Both the position numbers and the translations under genes were made by a program. From NCBI GenBank assembly GCA_030628905.1, contig DAOVQB010000067.1:1-21099 (forward strand): DNA of 21,099 bases. The letters run 5' to 3'. This stretch comes from DAOVQB01 sp023128935 (GTDB lineage: Bacteria > Eisenbacteria > RBG-16-71-46 > CAIMUX01 > WJJG01). Each line of letters begins with the position of its first letter. Position 1 is the stretch's first letter. The notes under the pieces are model-generated. The model saw nothing but the letters and a program-made list of their open reading frames with translations, was not told the DNA's origin and did not search any database. Below are positions 13,585 through 21,099 of the stretch, piece by piece.

Positions 13585-13977
13585 TCAGGCGCAATCGGGC
13601 AGGCCAAGTGCTGCCCGCGCGGTCTGGCGAAAGCGCCGGCAGCGGCGCAGAGCATCCAGGGCGACCTCCCGGTCAGCAGCCTCGCCAGGATAGCGATAGG
13701 TCACAGCAAAGTCGGAGAGGAATGCAAGATCCTCCCGACAGCTCTCCCAGGTAGGTTCGACCGCCAAAGTCTGATCGAGAAGGGCAACCAAGTCATGGGT
13801 CTTTGTGACGCTGATTCCCGCTTCTGACAGCCGAGCTTTGAGGTACTTCTCAGCGCACTGCTGTGCATGGAAGCATGCGCCGTCATAGTTCGGGAGTTTC
13901 CGCGCTCGACACTCCCGTTCCGTGGTGGCGAAATCCGCTTCGGCCTTGGCCACCCATTCAGCGGAGATCTGCTTCAT
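13585..13977 (-). CDS. HEPN-domain protein of MNT/HEPN pair
   Basis: 130 residues from the ATG whose complement is at 13975-13977. Its start overlaps the end of the nucleotidyltransferase gene by 20 bp, so the two form one operon. The features fit the COG2250-type HEPN fold: an N-terminal helix (WVAKAEADF), CFHAQQCAEKYLKA, a His-Asp pair followed by leucines (THDLVALL), and YRYPGE. The R-x4-6-H ribonuclease motif of active HEPN toxins is not present by eye, so RNase activity is doubtful. Family knowledge: in MntA-HepT systems the nucleotidyltransferase modifies a Tyr of the HEPN toxin; this protein belongs to a different HEPN subgroup. It could be a toxin, a substrate-binding partner or an inactive remnant. 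Confidence 0.85.
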   Translation of the reverse strand: MKQISAEWVAKAEADFATTERECRARKLPNYDGACFHAQQCAEKYLKARLSEAGISVTKTHDLVALLDQTLAVEPTWESCREDLAFLSDFAVTYRYPGEAADREVALDALRRCRRFRQTARAALGLPDCA

Positions 13978-14269
13978 AGAGCACTTTGCCTTCCGCAAGG
14001 ATTTCCTGGAGGAATGGATCGCCCATCTCCAGACGCTCGTGCACTTTCTGCGGGGTACGCATGATAAGATCAACAGGAAATCCCGGGCGCAGACGCATCC
14101 GGATGGCTACCGATTGGTCTGCAGCCCGGCCCTCGTATGGTAGGATGATGAGGAGATCCACGTCCGAATCGTCCGTGGCGGTACCGCGAGCATAGGACCC
14201 GAACAGCACAACCCGCTCAGGACGGAACTCCTGCCCGATTAGACGGCCGAACTCCCTGATTTGCTTCAT
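13958..14269 (-). CDS. Minimal nucleotidyltransferase (MNT) of MNT/HEPN pair
   Basis: 103 residues, starting at the ATG complementary to 14267-14269. It is a DNA polymerase beta-type minimal nucleotidyltransferase: VVLFGSYARGTATDDSDVD holds the GS and D-x-D motifs, and VDLIMRTP supplies the likely third acidic residue. The reading frame stays open to 14425, but the extra N-terminal 52 residues are not family-like. The ribosome site is weak. Family knowledge: MntA antitoxins transfer nucleotides to the HEPN toxin partner. All catalytic residues appear intact. The pair is transcribed toward the BREX cassettes and ends about 30 bp from the third brxL-tail copy. Confidence 0.88.
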   Translation of the reverse strand: MKQIREFGRLIGQEFRPERVVLFGSYARGTATDDSDVDLLIILPYEGRAADQSVAIRMRLRPGFPVDLIMRTPQKVHERLEMGDPFLQEILAEGKVLYEADLR

Positions 14270-14453
14270 CGAAACCACTGACTTTCCCCCAGGTGCCGTG
14301 GCTGCGAAGTATCGGTGATAGCGAACGGAAGTTCCACTGGCAATTCGCGAGCTCGGTCTGTCGTCCGGGGCCAGTCCACGGAATTGATAGTGGGATATGG
14401 GATTACGCCTCCCTACACCTCGCATGCGACGTCCTACGCACTCAGCGGGTAAA

Positions 14454-14474
14454 AATACTCAGTGATTGAGTATT
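14454..14474 (-). terminator. Inverted repeat, terminator-like on minus strand
   Basis: AATACTCA and TGAGTATT form a perfect 8-bp stem with a 5-nt loop. On the minus strand it is followed by a run of T residues, which fits an intrinsic terminator for the decayed minus-strand frame above it. The stem is AT-rich. It could instead be an operator for the MNT/HEPN promoter, about 185 bp away. Confidence 0.4.
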
Positions 14475-14660
14475 CTGCTGACAACTCCTGCTGAACGGGC
14501 TCGAGCGTTACTCCGCGGGCCAGGCTCGCACCGAGCGCGATGGCATCGTCGGTATCTCCTCGCTCGCCGCGCCATGGGCAGCGATGAGGTGGTCGTGCAG
14601 GTTGAACACCCGGTCGCAGTTGCGGGCCACAGGTAAGCCCTACGAATTCCGGACGCGTTA

Positions 14661-14669
14661 TGGTAGAAT
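14661..14669 (+). promoter_or_regulatory. Extended -10 promoter candidate for propeller gene
   Basis: TGGTAGAAT is an extended -10 element (TGn plus TAGAAT), 77 bp before the start codon of the beta-propeller gene. The -35 position at 14641-14646 (TACGAA) is poor, as is common for extended -10 promoters. The housekeeping consensus is assumed for an organism whose sigma factors are unknown. Confidence 0.35.
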
Positions 14670-14745
14670 GCAACTGTCATATCTGAGGCATCCTCAACAC
14701 GAAGTATCCTCAATACGCCACATCGTCAATAGAGGAGGGCTGAAC

Positions 14746-17403
14746 ATGAGACGCAATATCCTGGCAGTACAGTTGATCTGCGGCTTGGTCATCGGCTCCC
14801 TGCCAGCCATGGCCACAACCACTCTGGATCCGGCGGCAGACGCCGGCTACCACACAATTGTGGTAGAGCCGGGCCAGACGGTGAACGACTTCCTCCCCGC
14901 CCATCCGCGGGACTGCTCCCAGTTCGATATCGATCCGGGAATCGCGCCCGAAGGTGACTACCTCCACTTGTACACCTTCACGCGCGATGGCCAGCGGGCG
15001 CTGGTGACGAACCGCCATACCGACAACGTCACAGTCTTCAATTGGTCCACGATGGCGGTGATCACCAATATCGCTGTGGGTGACTTTCCCGGCGCCATCG
15101 CCACCAGCGACGACTACGCCATCGTGGCCTGCGCCTTCAGCAACGAGGTGTATATCATCGACCTCACCGACTACTCCATCGATGCGATCATACCCACCGA
15201 CGAGCAGCCCTGGGTGATCCGTATCAGCCAGGATCAGCACTACGCCTATGTCGCCTGCGATATAAACGATGTCTGCGAAGTGATCGACCTACAGACGCTG
15301 ACCCACGTGCGGACGCTGCCGAATGTACCGATTTCCTTGCTCACAGTCAGCTGGTGTTCGGAGAATGGGCGCAATTGGTACAGTTTCACCAACTTCGAAG
15401 TGACACCCGACGGAAGCTACCTCATCGTCCCGGATCGGCAGACCAGCATCCACTATGTCAATACCGTCACCGGAAACCACGACTACAACATCAGCGGACC
15501 CCAGACGCCCGTAACCGTGCGGCTTTCAGGAGACGGTCAGAAAGCCATTGTCAACACGGCCCACGATCTAGTTGCGGTCTGGCAATTCTCCACCTCGGTA
15601 CCCCCGTCTTCTACGGGGCTTGTGACTATCATCGGATACACAATCAGCATGACCTACGATATGGCGGTCAACTATGACGGCTCCAAGGCCTTTGTGGCGA
15701 TCAGCGGCAACCGGAGTGCCATCGTCCGCTTCGACACCTATGACTCCGTCATCATCACGGACACCTATACTCCTTTCTGGATCGGAGTATCACCGGATCA
15801 CATCTATGCCGTCAGCGGGCAGAACCGTTTCTCCATTGTCGATTTCGCCGCCGAGGCGGTGGTGGGCCAGATCGAGGGGGTCACTCAGTACATGGGCTGC
15901 GTTTCGCCGGTGGGGTATCGCGCTGTGAGCAGCGATCCGATGCGCTTCGAGGGACCCCAATTCTATGATTTCACGAACGTCAGTGCCCCCGTCTACCGCG
16001 GGCGGACACAGGCGGGAGAGGAACCGGAAGGTGACGCCCCACGTCGTGTGGCGATCACACCGGATGGCGGCAAGGCGGTGGTCTGCAACGTCCTGTCGGG
16101 GAACGTGACGATCGTCAATCTGGATACCTACGCCATCGAAGCTGTCCTGTGGGTGTCGGATCGCGTGCAGGATGTCGCCATCACCTCCGATTCACACTGG
16201 GCGGTGGCCTGCGGGATGGAGAGCAATTCGGTCTCCATCATCGACTTGACCATGGGCAGCGTGGCCGCCGTAGTGCCCACGAATCAGTGGCCGGCAGTGG
16301 TTTCCATCACACCCGACGACGCTTATGCCTATGTCGGCAACCTGGGATCCAACACCATCTCAGTCGTCGCGCTAAACGGTGCCGCCAGCTATGAACTGAC
16401 CGAGATCGGGGGCGTCGGCAGTATCGGAATAGTCTGGGCGACCTATGGGGTCAGCAGTGACGTCAGGGTGAGTCCGGATGGCGCATTCTGCCTTGTCGCT
16501 GCATCCGGCAGCGATTGGGTGACGGCGATCCAAACCTCCACCAACAACGTCGTCGCCAATATTCTCGTCGGGAGTGGGAGTTTCCCTATCCAGATTGGTT
16601 TCACTGATGACGGCCAGCGCGCTATCGTGACCGAGTGCTTCGCCAACGCTGCCTTGCTCATTGATATGACCTGGCCTATCCCGACCCCCGCTGGCACGAT
16701 CGGTGTCGGCGAGTACCCGTTGCGCCTGGACTACGACCGGACACGCGATGAGATGGGGATCGGCGACTACTCCGGTAGGGTGGTCTACCGCATCGATCCT
16801 CAGAGCGGCAACTGCCCGGGGATTTATGACTATACGGCCTACGGATATATCCATGATGTTCAGTATGACGATTTCACCGGGGATGTAGTGGTCGTCACTG
16901 GTCCGGTGGAGGGTGCTCTAGGCCATGTCCACCGCGGCGACGACGTCGTCCAGTTGCCGGCTATTCCTGCCGCCTTCGACTATCATTCGCCGCTGATCTT
17001 CATCCCTCCCAATCCGCGGGCCGAGCATGAAGCCATCGCCGCCGTGGTCATGCCGGGTCCCGACTACCTGACGGTGATCAAGTACGCCATGGCCGGAGTG
17101 GAGGAGGTCGTCACGATTCCGTTGAAGCAGGGCGCGGTGCTCCTTGCTGCGCGTCCGAACCTGGTGCAGAGCGCCACCCGTTTGGGCTTCGCCCTGGCTC
17201 GGTCGGGCAGCGTGGAGCTCTCTTTGGTGGATATCTCCGGCCGCCAGGTGGCGACGCTGGGTAGCGGCCACTACGGCGCCGGGCATCATGAGATCAGCTG
17301 GCATAGCGGGGGTGTCGCGGCCGGTTTATACCAGGCCGTTCTGAAGTTGCAGGGACGAACGGTGGACAGCCAGCGAATCGTGATTCTCGACGGCGGACGC
17401 TAG
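14746..17403 (+). CDS. Secreted YVTN-type beta-propeller protein with FlgD-like C-terminus
   Basis: 885 residues from ATG 14746, which has AGGAGGG 7 nt upstream; the frame is open to 14584 but the extension is not signal-like. Residues 1-23 form a signal peptide (RRN, a hydrophobic core, then PAMATT). Two blocks of YVTN/SMP-30-type beta-propeller blades follow: repeated AIVACAFSNEVYIIDL, VAITPDGGKAVVCN and SITPDDAYAYVGNLGSNTIS patterns. The last ~80 residues (RPNLVQSATRLGFALA onward, with VDISGRQVATL and GVAAGLYQAVL) match the FlgD-like/Por secretion-tail Ig domain. It is probably exported to the cell surface or beyond. The ligand is unknown. It looks like an ordinary genome gene next to the defence island and is the main taxonomic clue. 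Confidence 0.88.
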   Translation: MRRNILAVQLICGLVIGSLPAMATTTLDPAADAGYHTIVVEPGQTVNDFLPAHPRDCSQFDIDPGIAPEGDYLHLYTFTRDGQRALVTNRHTDNVTVFNWSTMAVITNIAVGDFPGAIATSDDYAIVACAFSNEVYIIDLTDYSIDAIIPTDEQPWVIRISQDQHYAYVACDINDVCEVIDLQTLTHVRTLPNVPISLLTVSWCSENGRNWYSFTNFEVTPDGSYLIVPDRQTSIHYVNTVTGNHDYNISGPQTPVTVRLSGDGQKAIVNTAHDLVAVWQFSTSVPPSSTGLVTIIGYTISMTYDMAVNYDGSKAFVAISGNRSAIVRFDTYDSVIITDTYTPFWIGVSPDHIYAVSGQNRFSIVDFAAEAVVGQIEGVTQYMGCVSPVGYRAVSSDPMRFEGPQFYDFTNVSAPVYRGRTQAGEEPEGDAPRRVAITPDGGKAVVCNVLSGNVTIVNLDTYAIEAVLWVSDRVQDVAITSDSHWAVACGMESNSVSIIDLTMGSVAAVVPTNQWPAVVSITPDDAYAYVGNLGSNTISVVALNGAASYELTEIGGVGSIGIVWATYGVSSDVRVSPDGAFCLVAASGSDWVTAIQTSTNNVVANILVGSGSFPIQIGFTDDGQRAIVTECFANAALLIDMTWPIPTPAGTIGVGEYPLRLDYDRTRDEMGIGDYSGRVVYRIDPQSGNCPGIYDYTAYGYIHDVQYDDFTGDVVVVTGPVEGALGHVHRGDDVVQLPAIPAAFDYHSPLIFIPPNPRAEHEAIAAVVMPGPDYLTVIKYAMAGVEEVVTIPLKQGAVLLAARPNLVQSATRLGFALARSGSVELSLVDISGRQVATLGSGHYGAGHHEISWHSGGVAAGLYQAVLKLQGRTVDSQRIVILDGGR

Positions 17404-17418
17404 GACCACCCCGCAGCC

Positions 17419-17928
17419 CTACCACTTCTCATAGCGCACAAGCTCGGCGAGCTCCTTGCGCTTCTTGGGCCGCGGCGTGTCGGCTGGGTATCCGAGTGGG
17501 GTGAAGGCGATCGGATCCACATTCTCCGGCAGGGCAAGGACCTCCCGCGCGGTGGGCGCATGGAAAGCCCCGATCCAACAAGTGCCTAGACCCAGATCGG
17601 CCGCTGCCAGAATGAGGTGATCCATCACGATGCTGGCATCCACGTCGCCATAGTTCATGCCGTCGTGACGTGACCAGGCCTGGTCAACAAGCGTGCAGAT
17701 GCAGATCACGAGAGGTGCCTGGACGAACCAGTCCTTCTTATAGATCCGCTTCAACTCTTCCTGCCGCCCGGCAGTGTGGATCACAACCAGCTGGAAGGCC
17801 TGACGATTGGCCGCTGTGGGGGCCAGGCAAGCGGCTTCCAATATGCGCCGCAGCTTATCCTCCTCGACTGGATCGCTCTTGTAGGCCCGAGCGCTGTATC
17901 GGTGCCGGATCAGTTCGAAGAACTCCAT
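17419..17928 (-). CDS. Nitroreductase-family FMN oxidoreductase
   Basis: 169 residues. The start complementary to 17926-17928 has GGAGG 7 nt upstream, better than the longer ORF starting at 17964. The N-terminus (FFELIRHRYSARAYKSDPV) is the classic nitroreductase opening, with the Arg-x-Ser FMN-phosphate contact region. Further signatures are LAPTAANRQAFQLVVI, DHLILAAADLGLGTCWIG and TPLGYPADTPRPKKRK. Family knowledge: homodimeric flavoproteins that reduce nitro-compounds, quinones or related substrates with NAD(P)H; the real substrate cannot be told from sequence. It converges on the propeller gene with 15 bp between the stops. A 7-bp inverted repeat 32-52 bp upstream of its start could be an operator. 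Confidence 0.92.
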   Translation of the reverse strand: MEFFELIRHRYSARAYKSDPVEEDKLRRILEAACLAPTAANRQAFQLVVIHTAGRQEELKRIYKKDWFVQAPLVICICTLVDQAWSRHDGMNYGDVDASIVMDHLILAAADLGLGTCWIGAFHAPTAREVLALPENVDPIAFTPLGYPADTPRPKKRKELAELVRYEKW

Positions 17929-17959
17929 CTGTGTTCCTCCGCGTGGTGCCGGTATCGAT

Positions 17960-17980
17960 GCCATGCATTCCCCGCATGGC
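17960..17980. promoter_or_regulatory. 7-bp inverted repeat, operator candidate
   Basis: GCCATGC and GCATGGC are perfect inverse copies separated by 7 nt, 32 bp upstream of the nitroreductase start. The half-site spacing of 14 bp centre to centre is unusual but possible for a dimeric repressor. No regulator gene is adjacent. Confidence 0.4.
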
Positions 17981-18129
17981 TGATATCAACTTTCAAACTA
18001 ACCCTAGCGTACTCTATTCTGTAATGTTTCCAAACGCCCTTTTGGGCGATCTCTCAACCGGTGCCGTTTGGATGGTGTTCTGAGTCGTTTCTGGAACGGC
18101 GGTCATTGGATGGTGTTCTGGATGGATTG

Positions 18130-18204
18130 CCGGCAGGAGACGACGGGGCGCCGGCAGGAGAGGACGGAGTGGCAGCAGGAGACGATGGATTGGCAACAGG
18201 AGAC
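18130..18204 (+). repeat. 21-bp tandem repeat (AGDDG-coding) before MATE gene
   Basis: Three full 21-bp units and a 12-bp partial one. In the MATE frame they read PAGDDGA, PAGEDGV, AAGDDGL and ATGD. The frame has no stop between 18061 and the transporter, so the repeat could code for an acidic N-terminal tail, or it could be non-coding leader. The strong unit similarity points to recent slippage. Confidence 0.8.
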
Positions 18205-18264
18205 CGCGCGCAAGGGGTACCTCCCAAAGAGAGCATCATCATTCCGGGGGCCCGTCCAGGATCA

Positions 18265-19578
18265 ATGCGCGAGGTCTGGAGGCTGGCCTACCCGACTACG
18301 ATTGGCATGCTGTCGACCACGCTCATGTGGACCGTGGACACCATCCTGCTCGGTCGCGTGGGGAAGGTGGAGCTGGCCGCAGCGGGTTTTGGTGGCCTGA
18401 TTATCTGGACCCTCTATACCTTCTTCGTTGGCGGCGTCCAGGCCGTGAACACCTTCGTGTCCCAGGCCAAGGGAGCCAACCGGCGGCGGGATTGCGCGGT
18501 CTTCGCGTGGCAGGGGATCTATCTTGCCATGGGCGGAGCCGTCATCCTGGGTTTCTTTCTCTGGAAGCTCGATTGGATCCTGGCCGTCGCGCGACCCGAC
18601 GAGGCCGTGATCCACGAGTGCCTGCGCTACTCCAGGGTTCGCATGACAGGTGCGTTTTTTGTCCTTGGGATGTTTGCCCTGGCTAGTTTTTTCCGCGGCA
18701 TCGGGGATGTGAAAACGCCGATGATGGTGGCCATCCTCGCAAACGTGATCAACATTATCTTGGATGCGCTCTTGATCTTCGGGGTTGGGCCCTTTCCGCG
18801 CCTGACGACTCTCGGCGCCGGACTGGCGACGGCCCTGGCGAACCTGTTCGGCTTTACGCTGATCATGATCCTCTTTCTCCGCCCGCGGATTGCTGCTGTC
18901 TATGACAGCCGCGCCAATCGCCCGTTCCGGCCACGTCACATGCTCAGGTTGCTCAGGGTTGGAGTACCGATGGGCGTCCAGTTCTTCTTGGACATGTCGA
19001 GCTTCACTGTCTTCATGGCCATCATGGGACGGCTCGGGACGGATCAGCTGGCGGCAAGCCAGATTGGGGTGCAGCTCTTGAGCTTCTCCTTCATGCCTGC
19101 CAGTGCCATGGCCAAGGCTTCTACGACATTGGTCGGGCAATACATGGGGGCAGGCTGGCGCACGCTGGCGGAGAAGTGCGGGTGGACCGTCTTGCGCATG
19201 AACCTCCTCTATTCGGCCTTCGTGGCCGCCGTCTTTTTCATCGGACAGCGACATCTATTCATGATCTTCAACCAGGATCCCGCTGTGGTAGCGGCCGGTG
19301 TTGCGATCATTCCCCTCCTGGCGCTCTTGCAGATTATGGATGCAGTGCAGATGAGCTACTCAGGAGCCTTGCACGGCGCCGGAGACACTACCTTCACGAT
19401 GGTTGCCTACGCGTTGAGTTCATGGCTGCTGTTCGTACCGCTGGCTCTTCTGCTCGCCTATCCAGTGGGCTGGGGCATGCCCGGCGGCTGGCTTGGGGGC
19501 GTGATCCACTTCACAGTACTCAACGTCGTCCTGACATTTCGATTCCGCGGGGGGACATGGAAATACAGGCAGATCTGA
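18265..19578 (+). CDS. MATE-family efflux transporter
   Basis: 437 residues from ATG 18265, close to the usual MATE length. Twelve hydrophobic segments are expected. The start MREVWRLAYPTTIGMLST, then TVDTILLGRVG, is the typical first helix. FFRGIGDVKTPM and SGALHGAGDTTFTM are the paired family motifs of the two halves. It exports cationic drugs or metabolites through the inner membrane in exchange for Na+ or H+; the substrate cannot be predicted. The start is uncertain: the frame is open to a GTG at 18061, which would add 68 residues including an acidic AGDDG repeat. I prefer 18265 because the family normally begins just before the first helix and no good ribosome site precedes 18061. The C-terminus converges with the Fic gene, 110 bp away. 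Confidence 0.9.
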   Translation: MREVWRLAYPTTIGMLSTTLMWTVDTILLGRVGKVELAAAGFGGLIIWTLYTFFVGGVQAVNTFVSQAKGANRRRDCAVFAWQGIYLAMGGAVILGFFLWKLDWILAVARPDEAVIHECLRYSRVRMTGAFFVLGMFALASFFRGIGDVKTPMMVAILANVINIILDALLIFGVGPFPRLTTLGAGLATALANLFGFTLIMILFLRPRIAAVYDSRANRPFRPRHMLRLLRVGVPMGVQFFLDMSSFTVFMAIMGRLGTDQLAASQIGVQLLSFSFMPASAMAKASTTLVGQYMGAGWRTLAEKCGWTVLRMNLLYSAFVAAVFFIGQRHLFMIFNQDPAVVAAGVAIIPLLALLQIMDAVQMSYSGALHGAGDTTFTMVAYALSSWLLFVPLALLLAYPVGWGMPGGWLGGVIHFTVLNVVLTFRFRGGTWKYRQI

Positions 19579-19688
19579 GTGCGCGCCCTAAGGGTTGACG
19601 GTCCCGATGCAGCTCAGGGATAATCGCTGGGCACGCGGGGCAAATCAGAAATGATGCGAGGATGTTATTCTACGGATTCGTTATGTGG

Positions 19689-20852
19689 CTATTCCACCTG
19701 TCGCACTGGTGGCAGGTAAGCCAACATGATCTCACTGCGAATTCGAATTCCCCTTGATGTCCGTTGTATCAGCCCCTGTTGCTCAAGGAAGCTTATATCC
19801 CGTTTGACGGTCTTATCCGTTTTGGCCGCGTATGCCTCTGCCATGCGGGGCGTAATTCGTCGGACCGCTGCCACCGGAATGGGGTCTTCTTGCGAAACCA
19901 AAGCTATGGCCAAGCGCCGACGGCGCCCGTGCGCTGGGCTGTCCTTGCCGCGGAACTGATCATGGATGTAATTGATGAGATGAACAGTGAGCTGCTGCGC
20001 CTTGATCATGTCGATCTGTTCACGAAGAGCGTCGATGAATCCCTGCAATGCATACTCAATGAACTCCAATTCCTTGCCGTGCCCTCGGTGTGCTGTATCA
20101 AGCTGTCGGTAGTAATTGGCCCTTGTCTGATTGTAATGGTTGCTTAGAAGATGAGCTGCGGTTGCAGGCACACCTGCGGAGAGGAGGATATGAAACTCCA
20201 TCAAGCGGGCGGTTCGTCCGTTGCCATCACCGAAGGGGTGAATCCATGCAAGGTACAGGTGCGCCACGACAGCTTTCAGGATCCCAAACGCAATCTCATA
20301 TCCCGAGGGTCCGGGAAAGCTCTCGTTGAGCCAACTACACAGACGTTCGAGTAGGTATCCGCAGTCTTTGGCGGGAGCGCTGCGGTAGGCCCCGACCACG
20401 ACACTGTGAGAGCGAATCTCCCCTGGGATGACCTCTTCTGAAATGGGCAATCCATCGAGAACGACGCGGTTGTAGTGCTTGATGGTGTCTACCTTCATGA
20501 GTGCAGTTTCGGTCTGGATCACTCGTTCGGCAATCTCTCGGCACGCCTGCACGATATTGTCGATCTCTTTGCCGAGATACTCCTTGGACGGCGGCAACTC
20601 CAGCTTGCCCTCGATTCGTTTGAGTACTTCTTCTTCCGTAAGTGTGTTGCCCTCGATGGCAGTCGTCGCAAGCACGCCTTTTGCGAGATACAGTTGGTAG
20701 AGCTGGTTCTGGACGCTGGGGAGTAGTGGGACACCGGCAACATGCGACACCTTGGACTGGGCCTCGCCCAAGAGAAGCCAGAGTCGATGAGACGCTTCCC
20801 TCAGGTCAAGTTCGAACGATATCCAGGAATGTGTCCGCGTGTATGTCCGCAT
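19689..20852 (-). CDS. Fic-domain AMPylase (class II type) with C-terminal HTH
   Basis: 387 residues. The start complementary to 20850-20852 has AGGTGG 6 nt upstream. The active-site motif HPFGDGNGRTAR (His205-Arg216) is complete, so nucleotide transfer (usually AMP from ATP to a hydroxyl of a target protein) is expected. An inhibitory motif T-x-x-x-E-G (Thr63 to Gly68, within TTAIEGN) lies N-terminal to the Fic core, which makes it a class II Fic protein that holds itself in check through Glu67. The last ~90 residues form a winged-helix domain (KTDKTVKRDISFLEQQGL), so it may also bind DNA. No antitoxin partner is needed or seen. The target is unknown. A 12-bp-period repeat overlaps the start codon and could be its own operator. 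Confidence 0.93.
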   Translation of the reverse strand: MRTYTRTHSWISFELDLREASHRLWLLLGEAQSKVSHVAGVPLLPSVQNQLYQLYLAKGVLATTAIEGNTLTEEEVLKRIEGKLELPPSKEYLGKEIDNIVQACREIAERVIQTETALMKVDTIKHYNRVVLDGLPISEEVIPGEIRSHSVVVGAYRSAPAKDCGYLLERLCSWLNESFPGPSGYEIAFGILKAVVAHLYLAWIHPFGDGNGRTARLMEFHILLSAGVPATAAHLLSNHYNQTRANYYRQLDTAHRGHGKELEFIEYALQGFIDALREQIDMIKAQQLTVHLINYIHDQFRGKDSPAHGRRRRLAIALVSQEDPIPVAAVRRITPRMAEAYAAKTDKTVKRDISFLEQQGLIQRTSRGIRIRSEIMLAYLPPVRQVE

Positions 20853-20884
20853 TTGTGTCCACCTTCATGTCCTGGTATCTGTCT
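20820..20884 (-). repeat. 12-bp-period iterons across the fic start
   Basis: On the + strand TGTCC-type pentamers begin exactly every 12 bp: 20820 (TATCC), 20832, 20844, 20856, 20868 (all TGTCC) and 20880 (TGTCT). Six copies span the first codons and the ribosome-site region of the fic gene. In the fic frame the inner part reads RTYT then RTHS. The exact period and the position at the start codon suggest a protein-binding array or a recently expanded coding repeat. Confidence 0.75.
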
Positions 20885-21024
20885 GCAGTGCAACTCGTTA
20901 CGTCCGTCCCGGTCAACTTGTGGCCTCGTTTCTGTCCGGAACATTGTACCCAATTCTGTTTCGGTTGTTCCAGCGGAATCTTGACACTTCCTCTCAGAGC
21001 AATTGACATACCGCGCGATTCCGC

Positions 21025-21099
21025 GGGGGGGGGGGGGGGGGGGGGCGAAAAAAAAAAAAAAACTGCGGGGGCGTTTTTTTCCGCCCCACCCCCCCCCCC
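21025..21099. other. Homopolymer contig-end artefact
   Basis: A run of 21 G, then 15 A, then further G-, T- and C-rich runs to the end. Such runs in sequence with no other low complexity are typical of assembly or sequencing error at a contig edge. No biology should be read from it. Between 20885 and 21024 I see no gene; two TTGACA hexamers (20981-20986 and 21003-21008) point out of the window. Confidence 0.8.

Larger units (their letters stand above)
14270..14745. other. Divergent intergenic region
   Basis: These 476 bp separate the minus-strand MNT gene from the plus-strand beta-propeller gene. They hold a perfect inverted repeat at 14454-14474, a promoter candidate near 14661 and a direct repeat ATCCTCAAYACG (14690-14701 and 14706-14717) in the presumed leader. 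A minus-strand frame (14434-14673) ends in a protein-like sequence (VTLEPVQQELSAEYSITEY). It lacks a recognisable N-terminus and may be the end of a decayed gene. Confidence 0.5.
17929..18264. other. Divergent region: nitroreductase and MATE gene
   Basis: 336 bp hold the upstream regions of both genes. They contain the inverted repeat at 17960-17980 and a small perfect hairpin CGCCCTTTTGGGCG at 18035-18048 without a T tract. There is also an exact 15-bp direct repeat (TTGGATGGTGTTCTG at 18068-18082 and 18106-18120) and a 21-bp tandem repeat at 18130-18204. The right part is open in the MATE frame. Confidence 0.6.

Noticed and set aside
14434..14673. 79-residue minus-strand frame with a protein-like end
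   Set aside because: The N-terminal part is Pro/Arg-rich frame noise and no family is recognised; recorded only as a possible decayed gene in the intergenic entry.
21025..21062. Poly-G and poly-A tracts as possible structural elements
   Set aside because: They lie at the very end of the sequence with further homopolymers, most likely an assembly artefact.

Overview
No rRNA, tRNA or CRISPR array is visible in this window. The DNA is GC-rich. One secreted beta-propeller protein ends in a FlgD-like/Por-like C-terminal Ig domain, which is common in the FCB superphylum and in candidate phyla such as Eisenbacteria, Krumholzibacteria and Latescibacteria. That is the best taxonomic hint and it is only an inference. 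The right end (from about 21025) is homopolymer runs typical of a contig-end artefact, so the sequence probably comes from a metagenome or a draft assembly.

The left half is a defence island. It opens with the 3' part of an AlbA_2/Schlafen-type ATP-binding regulator (1-1137). A translationally coupled pair follows: a HigA-like HTH protein and a small conserved protein, 1387-2030. After that comes a broken winged-helix fragment (1985-2143). A 438-bp gap with short direct repeats and an attC-like fold precedes a tight three-gene BREX operon, pglX-pglZ-brxL (2582-10604). Its genes overlap by 4 bp or lie 2 bp apart. pglX is an N6-adenine methyltransferase, pglZ is an alkaline-phosphatase-superfamily protein of the type-B kind, and brxL is an AAA+/Lon-fold ATPase. 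brxA, brxB and brxC are not in the window. They may lie to the left, or the operon may be a reduced BREX.

The most interesting structure lies just downstream of brxL. The last 82 bp of brxL (10523-10604) recur at 11974-12055 with three differences, two of them synonymous. A 22-bp piece of the same tail recurs once more at 13531-13552 with one difference. The intervals between copies are about 1.45 and 1.5 kb. Each holds one + strand gene: a DUF4143-type ATPase (10725-11882) and a DUF2156/lysyltransferase-like protein (12390-13514). This looks like repeated insertion or recombination of single-gene cassettes at the 3' end of brxL.

Right of the repeats are a minus-strand MNT/HEPN toxin-antitoxin pair (13585-14269), the secreted beta-propeller protein (14746-17403), a nitroreductase on the minus strand (17419-17928) and a MATE-family efflux transporter (18265-19578). 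A class II-type Fic AMPylase on the minus strand (19689-20852) follows, with a 12-bp-period repeat across its start codon. The island therefore combines DNA modification and defence (BREX), toxin-antitoxin-like modules and ordinary chromosomal genes.
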